Part shown: piece after piece, positions 1-7,071 of the stretch
Layout: every line of letters begins with the position of its first letter
How positions within the stretch are numbered: the stretch's first letter is position 1
Position numbers and translations under genes: made by a program
Notes under the pieces: model-generated
What the model was told of the DNA's origin: nothing
Databases searched by the model: none
The model's input: the letters and a program-made list of their open reading frames with translations, nothing else
Assembly (NCBI GenBank): GCA_026388345.1
Contig: JAPLJY010000008.1
Span: 1-19,610 of the forward strand
DNA from: Deltaproteobacteria bacterium
Lineage (GTDB): Bacteria > Desulfobacterota > Syntrophia > Syntrophales > UBA5619
Direction: 5' to 3'
DNA length: 19,610 nucleotides

Positions 1-217
1 TGAAACCGGCGTTCCCGATCTGCAGTTCATCGTGGATCTTGCCCGGAGATATCCGGAGAAACCGATCTTCGCCACCTTCAGTGCGGAGAAAAAGCATATG
101 GAGGCCGCCAAGGCGTTTCTGGAACCGAGGGGCGTACCGACCTTTCCGATGATCGAGGAGCCGTTCGAGGTTCTTTCCATCTTGACGCAGTGCCGCAGAT
201 ATATGGATCGCGGTTGA
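1..217 (+). CDS. ADP-forming acyl-CoA synthetase, CoA-binding (alpha) subunit, C-terminal fragment
   Basis: The reading frame is open from the window's left edge (first full codon at base 2) and ends at TGA 215-217, so only about 71 C-terminal residues are visible. The piece reads like the last Rossmann/flavodoxin-like half of the succinyl-CoA-synthetase-type ligase domain: a strand-helix unit, a strand in 'KPIFATF', a helix carrying 'AAKAFLEPRGVPTFP', then the usual closing helix. ADP-forming acyl-CoA synthetases make acyl-CoA or, run in reverse, make ATP from it, and this half normally carries CoA binding and the phosphohistidine. The call rests mainly on context: the ATP-grasp partner starts ten bases downstream, and split alpha/beta genes are common in anaerobes. 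The acyl substrate cannot be told from this piece. It could also be the end of a longer protein. Confidence 0.7.
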   Translation, partial: ETGVPDLQFIVDLARRYPEKPIFATFSAEKKHMEAAKAFLEPRGVPTFPMIEEPFEVLSILTQCRRYMDRG

Positions 218-227
218 AGGAGACTGA

Positions 228-914
228 TTGGTTATGACTGAAAAAGAGATGATCTCAAACTCGGACAGGGGACAAAACCCCAAGACCCTTTCGGAATTTG
301 AAAGCGCCCGGCTGTTGGCGGGTTTCGGCATCCCGACGGCGAAGGGGATACTGGCGCAGAATTGGGAAGAGGTGAGAAAGGCCGCGGAAGGCATCGGCTA
401 TCCGGTGGTGCTGAAAGTGTGTTCTCCGGAGGTAAGCCACAAGACCGAAAGCGGGCTGGTTGCGGTCGACTTGCGCAATGAGGCTGACCTGGAGCTTGCC
501 TATCATCGGATCAGCGCGTCTTCTCCCGCAAAGGGGGGGGGATTTCTGGTCCAGGAGATGATCCAAGGGGGGAGGGAGCTGGTGATCGGGATGATCCGCG
601 ATCCCCAGTTCGGTCCCTGCGTCATGTTCGGTCTGGGGGGAATATTGACCGAGATCCTTGGCGATGTCACGTTTCGACCGGCGCCGCTGTCTGAAGCGGA
701 CGCCGAGGAGATGCTGATGGAAATCAAGGGGAAGAAAATCCTCGGTGCGATCCGGGGCATGCCGGCGGTCGATACCGATTCGCTGATTCAATGTCTCATG
801 GCGGTCGGCAGAATCGGTCTGGAGTGTGAGGAAGTTCAGGCGATCGATGTCAATCCCCTGATCGTTCAGGGAAGCAGACCGGTTGCGGTCGATTCACTGG
901 TGGTCTTGCGGTAG
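228..914 (+). CDS. ADP-forming acyl-CoA synthetase, ATP-grasp (beta) subunit
   Basis: This 228-residue protein is one ATP-grasp_5-type domain. Visible family blocks are 'AGFGIPTAKG' (about 31-40), 'YPVVLKVCSPEVSHKTESG' with the nucleotide-binding lysines (about 58-76), 'LVQEMIQGGRELVIGMIRDP' (about 107-126, carboxylate-amine ligase strand), 'VMFGLGGILTEILGDV' (about 132-147) and the C-terminal 'IDVNPLIV' that closes the Mg-ATP site. The length fits a stand-alone beta subunit. With the gene just upstream it should form an acetyl/acyl-CoA synthetase that couples acyl-CoA cleavage to ATP formation, as in fermenting and syntrophic anaerobes. AAGGAG at 217-222 overlaps the upstream stop and sits 5 nt before TTG 228 and 11 nt before ATG 234. 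Both starts are possible, and the spacing favours the TTG. Acyl-chain specificity is unknown. Confidence 0.85.
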   Translation: MVMTEKEMISNSDRGQNPKTLSEFESARLLAGFGIPTAKGILAQNWEEVRKAAEGIGYPVVLKVCSPEVSHKTESGLVAVDLRNEADLELAYHRISASSPAKGGGFLVQEMIQGGRELVIGMIRDPQFGPCVMFGLGGILTEILGDVTFRPAPLSEADAEEMLMEIKGKKILGAIRGMPAVDTDSLIQCLMAVGRIGLECEEVQAIDVNPLIVQGSRPVAVDSLVVLR

Positions 915-951
915 GATCTTTTTGACGGCGCAGAGGGCAATTCCCCGCTCG

Positions 952-1995
952 TTATTCCGCACCACCGCCGGCCTGACCGCTCAACTGGCCGCAGGCGGCG
1001 AGGATGTCCCGGCCGTGATTTGCGCGGAGGATGGCCGTGTAGTGGTTATCGAGCAGGATCTGCTGAAATGCCGAAACCGCCTCCGGGGTCGGCGTCCGGT
1101 AGACAGAACCCGGGAATTCGTTGAAGGCGATGAGGTTCAATTTGCAGTGGAGGCCTCGAAGCAGCCGGGCCAGTTTTTCCGCATCGGCGGGGGAATCGTT
1201 GACGCCCGCCATGAGGATGTACTCGAAGGTCAGCATCCGCCGCCCCGGCATGGGGTAGTCGCGGCAGGCCCTGAGCAGTTCCGTCAGGGGGTATTTCCGG
1301 TTCACGGGCATCAGCTCGTCCCGCCGCCGGTCGTCCGGGGCGTTGAGCGAGATGGCGAGGTTGACGCAGACGTCCTTCCCCAGTTGCACGATCCACGGGG
1401 CGATGCCGCAGGTGGAGACGGTGACCTTCCGGCTGGAGAAGCCGAGGCCGTGATCGGAGGTGAGGATCCGGATCGCCTTCAGGGTGTGGTCATAGTTCGC
1501 GAGCGGCTCCCCCATCCCCATCAGCACAATGTTCTTGATCTCCGGCCCCTCGGGCGTATGGCGCCGGAGCATCGTCATCTGGCCGGTGATTTCAGAGGGG
1601 AGGAGGTTCCGCCTGAGCCCCTGCCGAGCGGTCAGGCAGAAGCGGCATCCCATCGCGCAGCCCGCCTGGGTTGAGATGCAGGCGGTCCAGTGGTTCCGGC
1701 CGGGGATGAGGACACTCTCGATGAAAAGATCGTCCTCGATGCGAAAGAGGACCTTCTTCGTCCCGTCCTGTGAAGTCTGTATCCGGTCGATTGCGGGTTC
1801 GGCGATGCGGGTGAACCCTTCCATCCGGGTGCGGAAATCCAGCGCCAGCGTCGTCATCTCCGCAAACGAGGTCGCCCCGCCCGCGTAGAGCCATTTCATG
1901 ATCTGCCGGGCGCGGTATTTCTCCTTGCCGAGGCTGGCGATCAGGGACTCGATCTCCTCCAGGGACATGTCCCGGATGTTGGGTTTTGCCATCAT
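952..1995 (-). CDS. rlmN: 23S rRNA (adenine-2503-C2) / tRNA methyltransferase RlmN
   Basis: RlmN is a cytoplasmic radical-SAM enzyme that methylates C2 of A2503 in 23S rRNA and of A37 in some tRNAs, which aids translational accuracy. The 347-residue product has the radical-SAM motif CX3CX2C at C113, C117 and C120 ('GCAMGCRFC'). It also has both catalytic cysteines in the family positions: C106, seven residues before the motif as in the E. coli enzyme (methyl carrier or proton abstraction), and C335 in 'ILAACGQL'. SAM-binding elements 'GMGEPLANYD' (160-169) and 'LAISLNAPDD' (213-222) are intact, so it should be active. A weak Shine-Dalgarno (GGTGA on the minus strand) lies just before an ATGATG start. 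It is the last gene of a minus-strand group and converges on the acyl-CoA synthetase gene. A Cfr-type resistance methylase is unlikely given the housekeeping context. Confidence 0.95.
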   Translation of the reverse strand: MMAKPNIRDMSLEEIESLIASLGKEKYRARQIMKWLYAGGATSFAEMTTLALDFRTRMEGFTRIAEPAIDRIQTSQDGTKKVLFRIEDDLFIESVLIPGRNHWTACISTQAGCAMGCRFCLTARQGLRRNLLPSEITGQMTMLRRHTPEGPEIKNIVLMGMGEPLANYDHTLKAIRILTSDHGLGFSSRKVTVSTCGIAPWIVQLGKDVCVNLAISLNAPDDRRRDELMPVNRKYPLTELLRACRDYPMPGRRMLTFEYILMAGVNDSPADAEKLARLLRGLHCKLNLIAFNEFPGSVYRTPTPEAVSAFQQILLDNHYTAILRANHGRDILAACGQLSGQAGGGAE

Positions 1996-2093
1996 TCATT
2001 CACCGTCGCCGATTCCTGCCGCACCCGAGTCACCATTTTACCATCCGCTTAGATGGGTATCATGATCACATTCCCCAGCGCCCCGCCTCCAAA

Positions 2094-2954
2094 TTATTCC
2101 TTCGGCAGAAGGATGATCGCGATCCGCCGGTTCTTTGCCCGCCCCTCGGGGGTGTCGTTTTCGGCGACCGGCTGGTATTCCCCGAAGGCCGCCGCCGACA
2201 GGATGGTGGGATCGATTCCCTGCTTTTCCAGATAGCGGGTGACGTTGAGCGCCCGCGCCGCGGAGAGCTCCCAGTTCGTAGGATACCTCTTCGCGAGGGT
2301 CCCCGCGATGGGGATGTTGTCCGTGTGTCCCTCGATGCGGATCACCTTGTCCGTCACGGTCATCAGGATCTCGACGACCCGCTTCAGGACGGCCAGCCCC
2401 TCCGGTTTGACCTCCGCCTGACCGGAGTCGAAGAGGATCCTGTCCACGACGTCAACGGTCAGTTTCCCCTGGAGCTCGGTGATGGCGATCTGCCCCTGTT
2501 CAATCTCACCCTTCATTTCGGCGAGCAGTTCTTCATAGGTCTTGCTCACCGTCTTCACTTCCGCCTCTTTTGATTTCTTCAGCAGCGCGATGCTTTCCCC
2601 GAGCATCTGCTTGTCGCCTTCCAGTTCGGTGTTCCGGTTCCGCAGCTCCTCGATGGTCCGGTTTGTCTCCTCCCTGAGCGTGTCCAGGCGGGCGTTGAGA
2701 CCATTCCGCTCGGCGGTGAGATTCTCTTTGTCTGCATCAAGACCGCTGATTCTCTCCTGAAGCCCCCTGATGTTTTCCTGAAGCCCCCTGATGTTTTCCT
2801 GGAGACCCTGGTTTTCCATGGTCAGCGTCGCCGCATCACGGCTCAGGGCATCAGCCTCGGCCTGTTTCCGGAGATAATCGTCCTTGGCGACACAGCCGCC
2901 GAGGACGAGAAATGCGGCAGTCACGGCCAAAAGGCCAAGAGATCTCTGAAACAT
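2094..2954 (-). CDS. OmpA-family peptidoglycan-binding lipoprotein with coiled coil
   Basis: The 286-residue product starts with a lipoprotein signal (residues 1-20) and a lipobox 'VLGGC' with the acylated cysteine at 21. An uninterrupted coiled-coil region runs from about 30 to 160, rich in E, L, K and N in heptads and including a doubled 'GLQENIR' heptad. The C-terminal OmpA_C-like domain covers about 170-284: 'ILFDSGQAEVKPEG' (173-186), 'EGHTDNIP' (208-215, diaminopimelate-binding region), 'NWELSAARA' (227-235) and 'GRAKNRRI' (271-278). Such proteins are anchored in the outer membrane by lipid and grip the cell wall. A strong AAAGGAG Shine-Dalgarno precedes ATG 2954. It follows the NlpC/P60 gene by 42 nt on the same strand, so the two are probably co-transcribed in an envelope operon. 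The long coil may act as a periplasmic spacer (inference). Confidence 0.9.
   Translation of the reverse strand: MFQRSLGLLAVTAAFLVLGGCVAKDDYLRKQAEADALSRDAATLTMENQGLQENIRGLQENIRGLQERISGLDADKENLTAERNGLNARLDTLREETNRTIEELRNRNTELEGDKQMLGESIALLKKSKEAEVKTVSKTYEELLAEMKGEIEQGQIAITELQGKLTVDVVDRILFDSGQAEVKPEGLAVLKRVVEILMTVTDKVIRIEGHTDNIPIAGTLAKRYPTNWELSAARALNVTRYLEKQGIDPTILSAAAFGEYQPVAENDTPEGRAKNRRIAIILLPKE
2755..2796 (-). repeat. Two exact tandem copies of a 21-bp unit inside the OmpA-lipoprotein coiled coil
   Basis: Two identical 21-bp units (2755-2775 and 2776-2796) are followed by a partly decayed third at about 2797-2815. Each unit encodes the heptad G-L-Q-E-N-I-R on the minus strand, so each added copy extends the coil by exactly one heptad without a frameshift. 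Copy number could vary by slippage and change the spacer length. Confidence 0.85.
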
Positions 2955-2996
2955 GGTGTTCTCCTTTGAATCGCGCGGGAGATTGCAGATGGTTTT

Positions 2997-3974
2997 CTAC
3001 AGGCCGTCATCGCTTCCCTTGAGGCGGACGGCCCGGATGAAACGCCGGTCGTAATAGGGCGTATTGAGGTCGTCCACCCGGACCCCCTTCTTCCGTGAGG
3101 CGGCGTGGACGAATTGGTTGTTGCCGATGTAGATCCCGACGTGACCGACCGGCTTTCTCGTTTTGAAGAAGATCAGATCCCCCTCGGCCAGATCGCCCCG
3201 TGCGACACGCATCCCGACGTGGGACTGCTCGAAGGCCGTCCGGGGGAGGTCGATGTTAAAGAATTGATAGATCTTCTGCACGAATGCGGAACAGTCGATC
3301 CCCGTGACCGAGGAACCTCCCAGACGATAGGGGGCGCCGAGGAAACCCATCGCCACCTTGACGAGCAGCTTCGGTTCGTCGGGATTGCTCCACTTGCCGA
3401 GGAGCGCCGCACTGTCCTGCTTACGTTTTTCGATCTCCGCCCAGGCCTCTTCCGGGCTGAGAAGGTCGTCAGCCTCTTCCTCTTCCTCCGCCTCTAATTC
3501 CGGATTGATTCCGCTTTTCGTGTATTCAAGGGGCGCCGCAGACGCGATTTCACGCCCCGGTTTTTTCTTCAGCGCGAGCCTCTGCCCGACCTTCAGGGCG
3601 TTCCCCCGGATCCGGTTCAATTCCCGGATCTCGGCGATGGGAATCCCCGTCTTCCGGGAGATGCCGGCGAGCGTGTCCCCTTTCTTCACCGCATAGACCC
3701 CTCCCCGGGGAAGGGAGGATGGCTTTGATTTTACGGTCTTTCCGCTTTTATGGGGGGGAATGACGAGGATCTGATGCGCCTGGAGGCGGCTGCTTTTCAG
3801 GTGATTGGCCGCCTTCAGCGCGTCGGGGGTAACGCCGGTCTTCGCGGCGATTCCGGCAATGGTGTCGCCGGGCTGAACCGGGTACGTCTCCTTCGCCAGG
3901 GTATTCCCGCAAAGGACCAGGGACGTGAACAGGACGCCAAGTCCCATCCAGAGCAAAATCCGCCGTCTCATCAT
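2997..3974 (-). CDS. Secreted peptidoglycan endopeptidase, two LysM domains plus NlpC/P60
   Basis: The frame is open to a start at 4028, but the start chosen is ATG 3974, because AGGAGG (minus strand, 3981-3986) lies 6 nt before it and a clean signal peptide follows. The 325-residue product has a signal sequence with an RRR n-region and probable signal peptidase I cleavage after about residue 28 ('TLA'). Two LysM repeats follow (about 31-73 and 92-136), then an acidic linker with a run of glutamates (about 161-170). The C-terminal NlpC/P60 domain has catalytic C228 in 'GIDCSAFV', H278 in 'VGHVGIYIG' and polar H290. These enzymes cut D-Glu-mDAP or related stem-peptide bonds during wall growth or cell separation, and LysM holds them on glycan. 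It is the first gene of the minus-strand envelope group. A lipoprotein reading at 'LVLCG' is rejected because the residue before Cys is Leu. Confidence 0.9.
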   Translation of the reverse strand: MMRRRILLWMGLGVLFTSLVLCGNTLAKETYPVQPGDTIAGIAAKTGVTPDALKAANHLKSSRLQAHQILVIPPHKSGKTVKSKPSSLPRGGVYAVKKGDTLAGISRKTGIPIAEIRELNRIRGNALKVGQRLALKKKPGREIASAAPLEYTKSGINPELEAEEEEEADDLLSPEEAWAEIEKRKQDSAALLGKWSNPDEPKLLVKVAMGFLGAPYRLGGSSVTGIDCSAFVQKIYQFFNIDLPRTAFEQSHVGMRVARGDLAEGDLIFFKTRKPVGHVGIYIGNNQFVHAASRKKGVRVDDLNTPYYDRRFIRAVRLKGSDDGL

Positions 3975-4241
3975 GAAGTGCCTCCTCATTGGTATTCGGG
4001 AGCTCCCCCACGTGCTGGAACGGTGCACAGATTAGGCCAATGGATGACAAGCTGCACACGGGAACCGGCGTGTTCTTTATCGGAATTGTTGCCGGAAGTC
4101 AAACCCAATTTTCCAATGGAGACTGTTTTGCCTGCATATTTACGGATTGCTGCCCCGTCTTCCACTTTCCAATGGGTGAAAAATAGGGTATGTTCCCGGT
4201 CATCCGGCGGCATGAACAAGTCTGGATTTAAGGATTGTAAA
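3975..4241. promoter_or_regulatory. Divergent intergenic region between the NlpC/P60 gene and mtgA
   Basis: This 267-nt stretch must hold the promoters of the two divergent cell-wall genes. It is AT-richer than its flanks. CCAATGG occurs three times (4037-4043, 4113-4119, 4169-4175); the last two extend to TTTCCAATGG (4110-4119 and 4166-4175). I cannot pick out convincing -35/-10 pairs and see no coding frame with a ribosome-binding site. Confidence 0.4.
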
Positions 4242-5108
4242 ATGTGGAAAAAGTGGATTTGGCGCGCCGCGATTGTGCTGGCGGCGGCCCTCTTGTTGAA
4301 CATCGCGTTTTATCTGGTCTATCCGGACATCTCCCGGCTGAAGCGGGAACATCCAGCAAAAACCGCATTCATGGCTTACCGGGAGCGGCAGTGGGAACAG
4401 GCAGGTCTCCACAAACATATCCGGCAGGTATGGGTGCCGCTTGCCGGAATCTCCCCCTATGCCGTCAAGGCGGTCATCATCGCCGAGGACGACAAGTTCT
4501 GGTCCCATGAGGGATTCGATTTCGAGGCGATCCAGAAGGCGATAGAGAAGGATATTCAGAAAGGACGCTTCAGGGCGGGCGGGAGCACGATCAGTCAGCA
4601 ACTTGCGAAGAACCTCTATCTCACCCCGGCGAAGAATCCCGTCCGGAAACTGAAGGAGGCGATCCTGACCTGGCGCCTGGAGCGGAACCTTTCCAAGCGG
4701 CGGATTATCGAGCTCTACCTGAACGTTGCGGAGTGGGGGGACGGGATCTTCGGCATCGAGGCGGCCGCACGGCATTATTTCGGGAAAGGGGCCGACGCGC
4801 TGACGGCGCGCGAGGCGGCGGCGCTTGCCGTGGTTCTGCCCAGCCCGCTCCGCTACAACCCTTTGGGGGGAGGCCGGTATGTGGAGAGTCGGACGGAAGC
4901 GGTCTACCGGATCATGGTCCGCCGGGGGAACGTCATTCCCGAATATGAGGAGATCCTGAACGAACCGGCCGGAAACGGCTCGCAGCCGATGCAGTCGACG
5001 GGCGATGCCGCAAACCCGGGCGCCGCGGGAGCTCCGGGCGGGAGGGAGATGGGGACGGGAGCGTCGGTGTCGGCCCCGATCGGCGCGGAGGGCGAAAAGG
5101 CGCAGTAG
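4242..5108 (+). CDS. mtgA: Monofunctional peptidoglycan glycosyltransferase (GT51) MtgA
   Basis: MtgA polymerises lipid II into glycan strands at the outer face of the inner membrane and has no transpeptidase domain. The frame is open from 3750, but ATG 4242 is preceded by AAGGA at 4230-4234 (7 nt spacing) and begins the natural N-terminus, giving 288 residues. A membrane anchor spans about 6-28. GT51 motifs follow in order: 'AEDDKFWSHEGFD' (81-93, catalytic Glu82), 'GGSTISQQLAKNLYL' (113-127), 'RKLKEAILTWRLE' (135-147, second Glu139), 'IIELYLNVAEWG' (155-166) and 'GIEAAARHYFGK' (171-182). All are intact. An alternative ATG at 4212 would add ten residues but has a poorer ribosome site. Beyond about residue 240 there is a 45-50-residue Gly/Ala/Ser/Glu-rich tail with no domain, longer than in typical MtgA. 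It is divergent from the LysM/NlpC hydrolase, so synthesis and cleavage genes share one control region. Confidence 0.93.
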   Translation: MWKKWIWRAAIVLAAALLLNIAFYLVYPDISRLKREHPAKTAFMAYRERQWEQAGLHKHIRQVWVPLAGISPYAVKAVIIAEDDKFWSHEGFDFEAIQKAIEKDIQKGRFRAGGSTISQQLAKNLYLTPAKNPVRKLKEAILTWRLERNLSKRRIIELYLNVAEWGDGIFGIEAAARHYFGKGADALTAREAAALAVVLPSPLRYNPLGGGRYVESRTEAVYRIMVRRGNVIPEYEEILNEPAGNGSQPMQSTGDAANPGAAGAPGGREMGTGASVSAPIGAEGEKAQ

Positions 5109-5249
5109 ACCCCTGCGGAAGTCAGGAAATAAAGTTCATCCGTTTCATGCGTACTTTTGAGTTGATAATCTGTTGAATTGAGCCTCGACTTCACCTACAA
5201 CTGTTCAGTGCTCATCATTCATCAAAACTAAGGATTACGTATCGAAAGA

Positions 5250-5316
5250 GCGTAACGCTCACAATGAGGGGCGCACGCCGCTCTTGCGCGTGTCCCTCTC
5301 TATTGTGCGGTTAGCC
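5250..5316 (-). other. Candidate integron attC recombination site
   Basis: Outer boxes TAAC (5253-5256) and GTTA (5310-5313) bracket a 53-nt imperfect palindrome. Inside, CACAAT (5260-5265) pairs with ATTGTG (5302-5307), GAG (5266-5268) with CTC (5298-5300), GGG (5269-5271) with CCC (5294-5296), and CACGC (5274-5278) with GCGTG (5288-5292). Unpaired single bases remain on one arm or the other (5272, 5297, 5301) around a short loop. Total length is 67 nt. Paired cores, a long arm pairing and a few extrahelical bases are the defining build of attC sites. Read on the minus strand, the boxes are GGCTAAC and GTTACGC, each one mismatch from the RYYYAAC and GTTRRRY consensus. The TAA stop of the minus-strand gene lies within the first box, as is common in cassettes. 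No complete integrase gene is in the window. Confidence 0.6.
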
Positions 5317-5700
5317 CTCAACCGCGGCCCTCCGCTCGGTGAAGAGTATTCGGATGTATACGAGCGCAAGAATGGACTCGATTACGACGCTCACCAGAAT
5401 GCCCGGCCCTGTGTGCCCCGCAGTGAGTTCGTAGACCCCAAGTAGGGCCAACAACGAAAATGCAACCGCTGTTCCGGCACTTAGAGCGGTACGGGCTACC
5501 GACACGGGCGCAGATCTGGCGAGAATAAACATGACCGATAGACCAAGATAAAAGGCCCCAATTCGTCTGCAAAGCAGAAGCACGCTGTCCGTAGACTGGA
5601 TTTGCCAACGGCCCACCATGAGCGCCCCGGCGAATAGGTACCCAAGACCGAGCGCAAAAAAACCGATTGCAGTGATGACTGCGATGGTTCTGAATCTCAT
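5311..5700 (-). CDS. Small four-helix membrane protein of unknown function, probable integron gene-cassette cargo
   Basis: I do not recognise the family. The frame is open to 5829, but ATG 5700 is preceded by AGGAAA at good spacing and starts directly into a hydrophobic segment. The 129-residue product has four likely transmembrane helices (about 5-29, 45-62, 71-91 and 99-119), short loops and a charged C-terminus ('FTERRAAVEG'). There are no catalytic-looking residues and a single Cys (44). The TAA stop at 5311-5313 is part of the candidate attC core, and the flanking DNA is AT-richer than the rest of the window, so acquisition as a mobile cassette is likely. It stands alone between mtgA and the TauE gene with no partner. 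A DUF4345-like or general inner-membrane accessory protein is possible but unsupported. Confidence 0.7.
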   Translation of the reverse strand: MRFRTIAVITAIGFFALGLGYLFAGALMVGRWQIQSTDSVLLLCRRIGAFYLGLSVMFILARSAPVSVARTALSAGTAVAFSLLALLGVYELTAGHTGPGILVSVVIESILALVYIRILFTERRAAVEG

Positions 5701-6060
5701 GACTTTTCCTTTCGTTTCTGGTTTGACGGCTAATAATGGCAGTTGAATGCCTGAATTTGTTTTATATGAAAATAGATACTCTGAGTACCGTAAAACGTAA
5801 GCTCCCATCAGAGGTATGGTTACCTCCACGGAAGCCGAAATATCGGCACCTTCCGGTAACTCTCTCTCACGCCGAACTCCAAAATGTTAAGGGGAAAGTT
5901 AATGGGTTTAATGAGCTAAAGGAAAACGATGATCAACTAATGTTCTTATGCGAATGAAAAGTCAAGGGGGAAATTACTTCGATTTTATTATGGATTACCG
6001 TTCGAAAGGATGGATCTCCGTAAGAATTGCCGCATGCTTGACTTCAGGAAGCTATACGCA
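5701..6060. other. AT-rich non-coding stretch with possible recombinase relic
   Basis: This 360-nt stretch is clearly AT-richer than the flanking genes and has no convincing gene. Two short plus-strand frames occur: 5736-5957 (73 codons) and 5948-6157, which runs into the antisense of the exporter gene. Neither has a good ribosome-binding site. The first contains 'RHLPVTLSHAELQNV', which loosely resembles the linker before the catalytic domain of tyrosine recombinases such as integron integrases ('LPVxLTxxEV'). It then meets a stop with no catalytic R/H/Y residues after it. The plus orientation, opposite to the cassette gene, would match intI/cassette geometry, but the resemblance is weak. 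Confidence 0.35.
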
Positions 6061-6813
6061 TCAACCGGATGAACCGGAAATAACCGTCCGGATGAAGAGA
6101 ATCGCCCCGACGAGGATCAGGAGGATGTGGATGTATCGGTCGAAACGTCCCGGTTGAAACGTCCGGTTGAGGCGGTTTCCGATCCACATCGTCAGCGGGA
6201 GCAGCGGCAGGGCAAGCAGAAAGTACCAGCCGACCACCGGCGTCCAGAGGCCACCCAGACCGTGACCGGCGACGATGATCATGCCGGACGGGAAGAAGTA
6301 GCCCTGGAGGTTCGCCCGGAAACGGTCGGGCGGCCATCTGCGGAGGGTTCCATAGATCGCGATCGGGGGGCCGTTGGAGTTGTAGGCGCCGCCCAGGATA
6401 CCGGCGAGGAAGCCGAAAGGGTAGGCCGTCCATTCCTGCTTCAGCCTGATCAACCTGGGACGGAAGAGCGCGTAACAGGAAAAGCCGATGATGATCAGGG
6501 CGAGGATGATCTTGCCCGTGTTTTCGTAAGGCCCCTTGAGGAGGATCAGACCGAGGGGGATCCCCGGAACGGTGGCGACGAGCAGCCGCCAGGTGCTCTT
6601 CAGATCGACAATGCGCCAGTCCTTCACGAGGATAAGGAGCGCCAGGATGATTGCAATCAGGGCGATGAGCGGCGTGGCCGTTTTCATGCCGATCGGGGTC
6701 ATGGCCAGAAGCGGCATGGCAACCAGCGCGTTGCCGAAGCCGAAGACGGCGCGGACCAGCGTCGAGACGAAGATGATGATGAGGACCGCAGTGGTTACGC
6801 CGTCGAAAACCAT
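6061..6813 (-). CDS. TauE/SafE-family membrane exporter (sulfite/sulfonate or organic anion)
   Basis: This 250-residue polytopic membrane protein has the TauE/SafE layout. The first helix carries 'LVRAVFGFGNALVAMPLLAM' (about 19-38), and a second related half follows after a polar break, with 'FGFLAGILGGAYNSNGPPIAIYG' (about 133-155). 'GFGxxLVxxP' and 'GxxGGxxNxxGPP' are family hallmarks. About eight transmembrane helices are expected. Members move sulfite, sulfoacetate or other small organic anions, and the substrate cannot be read from sequence. AGGAAG lies about 6 nt before ATG 6813. It follows the large minus-strand operon but is separated from it by about 260 nt with two strong hairpins, so it is probably its own unit. 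A link to sulfonate metabolism or carboxylate efflux is only a guess. Confidence 0.85.
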   Translation of the reverse strand: MVFDGVTTAVLIIIFVSTLVRAVFGFGNALVAMPLLAMTPIGMKTATPLIALIAIILALLILVKDWRIVDLKSTWRLLVATVPGIPLGLILLKGPYENTGKIILALIIIGFSCYALFRPRLIRLKQEWTAYPFGFLAGILGGAYNSNGPPIAIYGTLRRWPPDRFRANLQGYFFPSGMIIVAGHGLGGLWTPVVGWYFLLALPLLPLTMWIGNRLNRTFQPGRFDRYIHILLILVGAILFIRTVISGSSG

Positions 6814-6964
6814 GGCTTCTTCCTACATGAAATTTCAATAAAAGGAAACAGTCTTCCGGTTGTGATGATGGCGATGCCGGGTCCCGTGGTGAACTCAAAC
6901 ATGCTTGGCAGCACGCCATTTCTGATTTTGAAACGGCGTAACCGCCCGGTTAAAACATGAATGT

Positions 6965-6993
6965 GAAGCTACCCGCCCAGAGGGCGGGGCTTC
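6965..6993. terminator. GC-rich hairpin 1 between the TauE gene and the big operon
   Basis: GAAGC-TA-CCCGCCC, a three-base loop (AGA), then GGGCGGG-GCTTC gives a 12-bp stem with a two-base bulge. On the minus strand no tight T-run follows, so termination of the upstream operon is possible but not textbook. The shape and the flanking 'GGGCGGGTAGCTTCAC' (minus strand) also resemble the subterminal hairpin at IS200/IS605-type element ends. Confidence 0.5.
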
Positions 6994-7032
6994 CCGGCAA
7001 GGAGGCGGTCTGTTTTTTATTGCGCCCCTTAT

Positions 7033-7051
7033 CCCCGCCAACAAGGCGGGG
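7033..7051. terminator. GC-rich hairpin 2 just downstream of the TIM-barrel gene
   Basis: CCCCGCC (7033-7039) and GGCGGGG (7045-7051) form a perfect 7-bp stem with loop AACAA, 21 nt after the minus-strand stop at 7072. Minus-strand DNA beyond it is AT-rich ('CAATAAAAAACAG') but lacks a U-run right at the stem. It probably marks the 3' end of the large operon transcript, alone or with the similar hairpin at 6965-6993, with which it shares the minus-strand arm AAGCCCCGCC. Confidence 0.5.
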
Positions 7052-7071
7052 CTTGCGGGTTGCGCTCCCGG

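Noticed and set aside
883..1674. Long plus-strand frame (263 codons) opposite rlmN
   Set aside because: It is antisense to an intact rlmN with all catalytic residues, is Arg/Pro/Gly-rich as expected of a GC-rich shadow, and matches nothing.
2997..3974. Lipoprotein reading of the NlpC/P60 protein at 'LVLCG'
   Set aside because: A lipobox needs Gly, Ala or Ser before the Cys; here it is Leu, and a normal signal peptidase I site follows.
3750..4241. N-terminal extension of mtgA
   Set aside because: It would be antisense to the NlpC/P60 signal-peptide region and would bury the transmembrane anchor; ATG 4242 has the ribosome site.
5736..5957. A real 73-residue gene
   Set aside because: No Shine-Dalgarno, no clear family, AT-rich non-coding character; kept only as a possible relic.
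6965..7051. CRISPR repeats
   Set aside because: There are only two unequal hairpins with no regular spacers and no cas genes.
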